From contig JANEZZ010000986.1 of assembly GCA_026122225.1 (NCBI GenBank), positions 248,001 to 312,000 on the forward strand: DNA of 64,000 nucleotides, given 5' to 3'. The notes under the pieces were generated by a model. The model was given only the letters and a program-made list of their open reading frames with translations, did no database searches and had not been told where the DNA came from. Positions 63,835 to 64,000 of this stretch are shown here, one piece after another. Both the position numbers and the translations under genes were made by a program. This stretch comes from Heloderma charlesbogerti (Eukaryota > Chordata > Lepidosauria > Squamata > Helodermatidae). Position 1 is the stretch's first letter; the number at the start of each line of letters is the position of its first letter.

Positions 63835-64000
63835 ACCACACATAGTTAAACTATAGAATTTGCTTCTACAAGATGCAGTGCCAGCCACCAACTTAGACAG
63901 CTTTTAAAAAGGGATTAGACAAATAAATGGAGTATAAGGCCATCAATGGCTACTAGTCATGAATGCTATATATTAGCTCTAGTATCAGAAGCAGTATGTC
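63835..64000 (+). mobile_element. CR1-clade LINE 3' end, cut by the window edge
   Basis: CACATAGTTAAACTATAGAA, then GCCAGCCACCAACTTAGACA and GGCTACTAGTCATGAATGCT follow the CR1 end seen at 46145-46270. Confidence 0.65.

Larger units (their letters stand above)
61300..64000. other. Upstream flank of ZC2HC1A
   Basis: Contains an inverted-repeat element end (61500-61558), a BovB 3' copy (62058-62495) and a CR1 end entering from 63835. Positions 62520-63480 are GC-rich, with CCTCA-type repeats and no recognised gene. A TGGATCCAG/CTGGGTCC pair at 63550-63680 may be another inverted-repeat element. Confidence 0.5.

Overview
The window is eukaryotic, vertebrate DNA: mostly non-coding, with introns bounded by GT/AG sites, one CpG island and many interspersed repeats. 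The repeat mix points to a squamate reptile (lizard or snake). It includes two BovB (RTE-clade) LINE copies with readable frames, tRNA-derived Sauria-type SINEs, L2- and CR1-clade LINEs, a DIRS tyrosine-recombinase retrotransposon, a 5S-derived SINE and many short inverted-repeat DNA elements. I cannot name the species.

Two host genes can be read, and they converge. On the + strand, positions 57-7495 hold the last three exons of a highly diverged interleukin-7 gene (IL7); its signal-peptide end lies before position 1. On the - strand, positions 61066 down to 13633 hold ZC2HC1A, a C2HC zinc-finger gene. Its ATG sits in a CpG island around 60510-61300 and its stop at 13635-13633. Eight coding exons were located with matching splice phases. 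The phases require one more exon, of length 3k+1, between 19816 and 25817, which I could not find. IL7 and ZC2HC1A are neighbours in this convergent orientation in mammals, so the order supports the IL7 call.

Layout: 1-7495 IL7 3' half, with a DIRS element (about 3373-6960) in its last intron; 7496-13632 the convergent 3' regions of both genes, with a worn L2 copy; 13808-19704 last ZC2HC1A intron, carrying a nearly intact BovB at about 16000-18945; 19816-25817 an intron interval rich in inverted-repeat elements; 25894-38530 exons 2-5 separated by introns holding L2 copies in the sense direction of the gene; 38608-61050 a 22 kb first intron with CR1, L2, 5S-SINE, hAT and GC-rich inverted-repeat elements; 61051-61300 promoter; 61300-64000 upstream DNA with a second, 5'-truncated BovB that has a visible target-site duplication.

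The genes do not form an operon-like unit. The main biological interest is the strongly diverged, cysteine-rich IL7, the young-looking BovB family and the layered transposon insertions. I saw no CRISPR array, no functional tRNA or rRNA gene, and no other host protein gene.
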